The notes under the pieces were generated by a model, which was given only the letters and a program-made list of their open reading frames with translations, was not told the origin of the DNA and made no database searches. Both the position numbers and the translations under genes were made by a program. Below are positions 58,889 to 64,000 of a DNA stretch of 64,000 bases, piece by piece (position 1 is the stretch's first letter; each line of letters begins with the position of its first letter). Source of the DNA: Gracilaria domingensis (Eukaryota; Rhodophyta; Florideophyceae; Gracilariales; Gracilariaceae); assembly GCA_022539475.1 (NCBI GenBank), contig VCMS01000016.1, positions 124,001 through 188,000 of the forward strand, read 5' to 3'.

Positions 58889-59685
58889 TTATTTTGTGGC
58901 CCTGACCACGGCACCAACGATGATCGAGATGATGATGAGCACAAGCACAGCGATTGCGATTTGCCACTTGACGTTTCTCCACCACATCTTATCCTTTGCA
59001 CGGTTCGCCGATCTGTGAAAACCGGTGGCTTCGTTCTTCATGGTGTCCGACTGATCAAGTAATGTTTCAATATTCTCTTGATTGCGCAGCACCGACTCGA
59101 TGTTGTTTTGCATGGCACCCTTCACTTCTTCAACCTGCAAGCTGACAGATGCGACCTTATCCACATTTTGAATGGTATTGTACTTGTCACAAAGCGAGGC
59201 AAACAGCTGTTTGGCGGAGCGCGACAGGGAAGAGTGCCTTGCTGTGGCAACCTCCGCGCGGAAACTCTGGTCAAACTCGTTGCGGACCTCAGCGAGGAAT
59301 CGGAAAGCGGTGCGCTGTTGGTACTCGCGCGCGCACACGACGAGATAGAGACACACTGGGTCGGAGTCGTAGTGAATGCTACCAACGTCTCGATCTGTTA
59401 TTGTGAGACGCGTATGCTCGCCAATGCGGCCGGAACGCAGGACCTTTTCGAGCTTGTCGTGCAAAAGTTTGGAAGGAAGTTGGCTGGAGGAGGTGGCGGA
59501 GTAGAGGGCGATGGGAACGCGGTCGGCTAGACGGGCGACGGCCACGAAGCGAACGTTGGGAAGGTCGTCCTGCGCAATAGGGAATAAGGCGGGGCGGAGG
59601 CGAGTGTCAGGACCATGCGGTTTGCCAGGGCGGAAGTGCGACGCGAATGCGGCGGAGGTGCGGGAGGGGGGGTTTGACGTACCAT
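58889..59685 (-). CDS. Longin-domain R-SNARE (VAMP7-like), ATG-only first coding exon
   Basis: Vesicle-fusion SNARE. The coding sequence is ATG (59685-59683), a 113-nt intron (59682-59570, GTACGT...GCGCAG), then 59569-58889, giving 227 residues beginning MDDLPNVRFVAVARLADRVP. This splice removes an unlikely Pro-rich N terminus and gives the normal VAMP7 length. The longin domain covers about 1-120 (VPIALYSATSSS, VCLYLVVCAREYQQRTAFRF, LAEVRNEFDQSF). The R-SNARE motif is about 140-200 (NIQNVDKVASVSLQ, VEEVKGAMQNNIESVLRNQE, zero-layer Arg in LRNQENIETLLDQSD). The single C-terminal membrane anchor is IAIAVLVLIIISIIVGAVV. A branch-site-like CTGAC lies in the intron. Confidence 0.9.
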
Positions 59686-60282
59686 TGAGAAGAGTAAATA
59701 AGTTAGCAAGGAAAGTAGTAAGGGGTGCTTGCCGCGGTGTGCTGAACGGAAGCAGCAAGACGCGAGTACGGTGGGTAGGCGCGGGGGGGGGAGGCGAAGG
59801 TGCGGAGATGCGAAGCGGGCAAGGAGAAGCGCGAAAGAGGGAGGTACGAACAACAGCGGACACAGCGACAAAAAGGCGGCGCGAGAGCAAGCAACGGTGC
59901 GAGGAAGGAGCTTTCGAGAGCGGGACGGGTTAGAACGCGCAGGCGCGGCGTGGAGGCGACGTGGGAACGGCGGAGACTGCTGCGGGGGGTGCGCGCGCAA
60001 CGCGGAGAGCCGTGGCGAAAAGATTTAAAGTGCGAATTTGCGCGGTGCGCGCGACGGCGCCACTGCGCTGTGGTGGCGTGGCTGTGCGGCGCGGCGCGCA
60101 TGGCCGCATTGCTGGCGCGCGCTGGTTGGCTGTGCGTGCCGGCCTGCGCGCGCCATTGTGTGGGCCGCCGTGACTTGCGCCTGCGCGCGGGAGCCGGCGC
60201 GATGCGCCAGGCTGTATCTACCCGCGGAATGTGCGCCGCCTACTTGGCGGCGGCGCCGCCGCGCCGTCTTCCGGCCGGCGGT
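59686..60282. other. Intergenic, GC-rich
   Basis: Upstream region of the SNARE gene and downstream of the eIF2B gene; both read left. No separate gene supported. Confidence 0.45.
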
Positions 60283-61275
60283 TCACCCCTCGTTGACGCG
60301 CCCGGCCCGCGGCGCGAGCACCTTGAGGAAGTCCGTCGCGAAGCACCCGCGTTCCGTCAGCACCGTGTGTACCCGCTGCAGCACCACGCGGTCGTACGCC
60401 GGCGCCACCACCGAGATGGCCTGTCTGCCGCGGTCCTCGCGGCACTCCTCGTACTTCCAGGTGGCTCCGGGCTGTCGCGACTTTTTGCACATCACGTTCA
60501 TGGCCGTGCTGCCCTCCGCCGTTATCGTGTGAGTGCCTCCCACCAGCATCAGTGGCACGCGCTGTAGCGACGCCGCCGTGCTGATCAGCCCGGAGCCGTG
60601 CACGCACAATGCTTCTTCTTCGGCTTGCATGCCGACCGCGCGGATGATTGCTATGTCGCACTGTCGGATGGCCGATTCCACCTCCGCGTCGCTCACCGCT
60701 GTCGCCGTCACGCCCATTTTGGACAGGCGTTTTTGCATGCTTTCTGCCGCTGACTGCATCTCTTCGCACGCAACTACGATAGTCACGTCCACTCCGATAC
60801 CCTCCGCCAAAGCCTGGTCGATTCCATTTTCGATCACTCCGCCGTCATGTTCGGCGAGTAACATCACGCTACAGTGATCGCCGTCCGCAGTCAGGCACGA
60901 CGCCAAGCTCTCCAAAAGGCCGCCTTCCAACGCGCTAACCTGCGACACCAAGTTATCGATCCTACTTTGCACCGTGCCAAAATCGTCCGAATCTCCGACG
61001 GCCACAATGTCCAACGCGGTGGCGGCCAACGCCTCAACGATACACTTCTCCTGCACTCTCTTGCTGATTTCCTCGCATAGTTCGATGACGGCGCTTCTTG
61101 CATCCGTGCTTTGGAGCACGGCGACTCGAAGCAGCTTTGCAACGCCGTCTGCTAGGCGGAATTCGTCGAGCGATCCACTCTCGTACTGACGTAGCAGTTC
61201 GTAGGTGGTCTTGATCAGCGCGTCGGACAGCGTTAGACCATGTTCCGTTGATTCTTCGTCGCTGCTTGACGTCAT
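60283..61275 (-). CDS. eIF2B alpha/beta/delta-family subunit, probably beta
   Basis: Regulatory subunit of the guanine-nucleotide exchange factor for translation initiation factor eIF2 in the cytosol. About 330 residues from MTSSSDEESTEHGLTLSDAL; the frame is open to 61332. N-terminal helical domain: TYELLRQYESGSLDEFRLAD, VIELCEEISKRVQEKCIVE. C-terminal Rossmann-like domain of the IF-2B family: TIVVACEEMQSAAESMQKRL, MGVTATAVSDAEVESAIRQC, DIAIIRAVGMQAEEEALC and GSGLISTAASLQRVPLMLVG. The strand order and the VSDA...IIRAV pattern are family hallmarks. Sequence is diverged; alpha, beta or delta cannot be told with certainty, and a methylthioribose-1-phosphate isomerase is less likely as its catalytic Cys/Asp motifs are missing. 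Confidence 0.6.
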   Translation of the reverse strand: MTSSSDEESTEHGLTLSDALIKTTYELLRQYESGSLDEFRLADGVAKLLRVAVLQSTDARSAVIELCEEISKRVQEKCIVEALAATALDIVAVGDSDDFGTVQSRIDNLVSQVSALEGGLLESLASCLTADGDHCSVMLLAEHDGGVIENGIDQALAEGIGVDVTIVVACEEMQSAAESMQKRLSKMGVTATAVSDAEVESAIRQCDIAIIRAVGMQAEEEALCVHGSGLISTAASLQRVPLMLVGGTHTITAEGSTAMNVMCKKSRQPGATWKYEECREDRGRQAISVVAPAYDRVVLQRVHTVLTERGCFATDFLKVLAPRAGRVNEG

Positions 61276-61643
61276 GATGAGGAAGCGTTGATGGCGCGCC
61301 GAATCATTAGCGTGCGCGTCAGTGGCGCCCAAGCTTTAGAGCCACTCGGTGACGGGAGCGCTTCTTCCCTTGCGGTTGCACACTAGCACAGGAAGCGAAA
61401 GATGAACTGATTTCATTTCACTTATGATTCGTCTTCGCAACGTGGTATACTGGTACAAGTGTGGAGCTAACGAGATCGCCTGCATTGCTGTGCGTTGCTC
61501 CACTACGTGTACATCTCCCGCGCGAGCTAACATTGCAAGCGCTATCTTCCATGCGGGATGGAGTTCTTCTTTCTTCTTTTTGTTGTGGACAGTAGTTTCC
61601 TATTACTAAACTACAGTAGAGCCTCAAAGGAGGCTCTCTCTCT
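61276..61643. other. Intergenic
   Basis: Upstream of the eIF2B-family gene. A perfect 7-bp hairpin (GAGCCTC, AAAG, GAGGCTC) near 61620-61637 marks the 3' side of the retroelement fragment. Confidence 0.4.
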
Positions 61644-62118
61644 TTAAAAGACCAGGAAGTTTTGTAAATTATGTCGTATCAGGTACTGGACTGATGATTT
61701 TGCTTCATGTGGCTGTCCAGCGAGCAGAAGTCGTCGAGACGTATTCAGCAGTGGACATCGTAGGACCACATGTTCGCAGTCTTTCTTCACGATTGTCCCA
61801 CAATTGCACCGCAGTGTTTTATGGTTCAAGTAGGAAGCAACAGGGTGAAGTGACGGTACGTGACCTGTAAAAAATTGTGCCATTACAACTGCAGCCTGTC
61901 GAACCGCTCCATTCTCCTTAATGAACTCGGGTCGCTCTGGCAGCAGAGAAAGAGTCTTCTTTCTCGAGGATAGGAGAATCTTGACGCCTAACATATCCAA
62001 TAGACCCAAGATCTGCTCAGACAACGGCAGTCTTAGTCCATCTTTTGCTAGATTATCAACCCCTTCGTTTCTAAGAATTCTTCAGTGGCTCGGTATCCAA
62101 TTGACAAATACCTCGTTC
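61644..62118 (-). mobile_element. Decayed LINE-type retroelement fragment (RNase H end plus zinc knuckle)
   Basis: Minus strand translation reads FVNWIPSH, an in-frame stop, then RILRNEGVDNLAKDG, which is the C-terminal RNase H motif (PSHxGIxGNExADxLAK) with both Gly codons changed to Arg by G-to-A. This leads into an open 126-codon frame: VVMAQFFTGHVPSLHPV, LRCNCGTIVKKDCEHVVLRC, the Cys/His knuckle that follows RNase H in many non-LTR elements. No intact reverse transcriptase is adjacent. Inactive remnant. Confidence 0.65.
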
Positions 62119-63559
62119 GTTCTGCTTAGGTGGGGATGGGAGTTCGTGAGGCCAGAGACCACAAGAGATATACCGAAGGTAGATGGAGACAAAGCTCAGC
62201 TTTCAGCGGGGCACGTGCTGCTCCCTCCACCCAATGGAAGCTTTCGTTGGTAAAAGCAAATCGCGGTAGGCATGAGTTCAAGTAGAACCATTCCAGACAA
62301 AGAAGCCCGTCTCTCGCGAATACAGCAGAACCTCCTCTACATGAGCCTTAGAAGCGATTTGGCTTCAACGCATGGTTTCTACAGAGCTCCAATGCCTCAT
62401 TACATTCCCACATTCATTAAGACATTAACAAAACTGGAACCCTCATATGTCCATCACGAAATATCTGCATACTCATCATGCTCCCTACAATCACCCCACG
62501 CCAAGAAAATCTACAGTAAAAGTTTTCTCAGCGTCAGCCTCCTCAGTAATGAAGTCAAGACAAGCAGCTATCCTTGTGTAAACGAACCACTAGTTTTCAT
62601 AAAAACAGAGTATAGAAATGAGTTGAACAGTGTCAGTAATTGAAGACCATCGAAAATATGAAGAACTGTCAAGTGTTTGCGTTGGGGTTCGCATTTGGGA
62701 TTCGAATCTGTTTTCACTTATCCTTGAGGATACGATATGGTACAGGATTCAGCATGCACAAGCATCCATCAGAGAACTGAGATCTACAGCGTGCATCCAG
62801 ATACCCTTGGTGCGCCTAACATTGTTTTCAGTATCGATAAGCATCCTCTAATGAGCAACAATGCCTCGTGCCTCCCTGGTGCTTTCCTCTCTCTGTGTTT
62901 GTGTGCAACGTCTGGAAAAAGAACTGATCTTTAAACGAGCAAGGCCAATAACTTCTTCAGGCCATTTCTCAACATCTAGATTAACAGCAAGATTCTCACG
63001 TGCACAAAGCAAGGGCAAGCATAAACGTCCGGACAAGGTTTTTTTCGGACACCTTAAGATGTCATGTTCAGTACTGTTCAGTACTCCAGGCCGGCAAGTG
63101 CGAGCAGGTCTTTTGCGGTGAAGATGCGTAACATTACACAGAGCTCAACATGTATAAGCACACCTCACAGAACTGAGATATACCGCGCGTACCTGGGACT
63201 TGATACTCATCAGCTGATTAGCAGCCACATTTCGTGCCTCTAAAGACTATAGTTCTTGAACCACAATGTCATCACGTGGAAAGTGTCAGCGCTAATCAAG
63301 TCGTACATCTTGGCCCTATTCCTTCATCCCCAGATGATGGGACTGTGTTGTTAAAGAGTATGAGTCATCATCTGGGTGTCAGAACCCGTGGACTTCAATT
63401 GGAGTTTACATCTAAAACCGACGTGCTGGAAGCAGAGTGCTGGACTCCAAAACGCTTTAGAGCAAAGACGAATTGTGTTTCTAAGCATCACTTTCAAACG
63501 TTGCAATTTCTACGGCAACAGTAGCATTCGAGACAGACAGAGAAAGTTGACAGTTGGAT
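62119..63559. other. Intergenic, repeat-derived
   Basis: No gene. Two diverged copies of a block containing CAGAACTGAGAT lie at about 62745-62800 and 63135-63195, suggesting old duplication of retroelement or satellite sequence. Confidence 0.4.
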
Positions 63560-64000
63560 TCTCTTGTTAGCCGTATTCCGATTATAGGTATTGAACGGAA
63601 AGCGGGTCCTAGCATCATGCCAGGGACATGTGTCTATACGTAGGGTGATGTCGAAATCGCGGGAAACGGCCTCTGAGCGCGAAAAATCGAAGTAGTTCAC
63701 TTTGGGGTTCTAGCTAGGGGCCAGGACTCTGTAAAGTTGTCAGCTTGGCCCTATATGCCACATCCACAAGGATGTGCTTGCAAGACAGGGGAGGATATAA
63801 GAGCTTAAATGGTGTCGGACAGACACTCGAAAGGTTTTGACATGCGTTTCACGTGACGGTAGGGAGGGGAATTCGTCCAAGTCAGAATGACTAGAGATGT
63901 TGTCCGGGCTTCGAGGGCCTGCTAAAGGGTTCGGTTCTTGCGGGCACACTTGCCCCGCTTCATCGGCGCTTGCGCGAAGCACATCGTATATTTCTTGAAG
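63560..64000 (-). mobile_element. Possible second retroelement remnant
   Basis: Minus-strand frames contain TFRVSVRHHLSSYILP, then in a neighbouring frame HPCGCG, and in another RDFDITLRIDTCPWHDAR. This order (RHHL...ILP, CxCG, FDITV) resembles the C terminus of reverse-transcriptase elements found in algae and oomycetes. The frames are broken by shifts and stops. Runs past the window end. Confidence 0.35.

Noticed and set aside
1-64000. CRISPR arrays, operons, prophage or plasmid features
   Set aside because: No spaced identical repeats of that kind. Introns, SNARE, SWI/SNF and RNA polymerase III tRNA show nuclear eukaryotic DNA.

Overview
The window is nuclear DNA from a photosynthetic eukaryote. 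Nuclear genes for plastid proteins (photosystem I subunit PsaO, sedoheptulose-1,7-bisphosphatase, a sigma-70 factor with an N-terminal extension, a ChaN-like protein with a twin-arginine lumen signal) sit beside ordinary eukaryotic genes: SMARCC/SWI3, ABCG transporter, RIO2, an eIF2B-family subunit, a longin SNARE, a Josephin deubiquitinase and the plant-type ATP-citrate lyase B subunit. A nuclear tRNA-Glu is present, and introns are rare and short (86-113 nt). A unicellular red alga, perhaps a Porphyridium relative, is my best guess. It rests on gene content and compactness only and is not proven.

Layout. 0-9 kb: partial ITPase, SMARCC, an LSD1-type zinc-finger gene, psaO and an ABCG half-transporter. 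9-18 kb: bHLH-GAF regulator, a cluster of three solo-LTR-like repeats, a secreted protein and an unknown protein. 18-27 kb: NYN RNase-like protein 1, a type II membrane glycosyltransferase, pyrroline-5-carboxylate reductase and NYN protein 2 with ubiquitin-interacting motifs and a frameshift. 27-38 kb: tRNA-Glu, shikimate-kinase-like P-loop protein, ACLB, lumenal ChaN-like protein, a striking 39-bp RNA hairpin and a proline-rich helical protein. 39-49 kb: RIO2, SBPase, an OB-fold (POT1-like) protein with a frameshift, sigma factor, a small unknown protein, a CPA1 Na+/H+ exchanger and Josephin protease. 49-64 kb: repeat-bearing intergenic DNA, a PPK1-Nudix fusion gene, a CCDC137-like nucleolar protein, VAMP7-like R-SNARE, eIF2B subunit and decayed retroelement fragments.

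Two islands (about 4.9-6.85 kb and 40.65-47.6 kb) have almost only G or C at third codon positions, with edges inside genes (SMARCC, RIO2, the exchanger). Four genes in them (psaO, SBPase, sigma factor, the 45.5-kb gene) carry long poly-C runs just upstream of GCC-rich start contexts, and the exchanger carries a C5G array. Outside the islands, repeats and target-site duplications differ largely by transitions, which fits C-to-T decay.

Most notable: a bacterial-type polyphosphate kinase fused to a C-terminal Nudix domain with an altered Nudix box; two Regnase-like NYN proteins, one joined to several ubiquitin-interacting motifs and one with its acidic residues changed from Asp to Glu; four of four introns starting GTRCGT, one with a tandem TACTAAC branch site; and several new short repeat families. 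No operons, CRISPR or plasmid features are present. Genes look individually transcribed.
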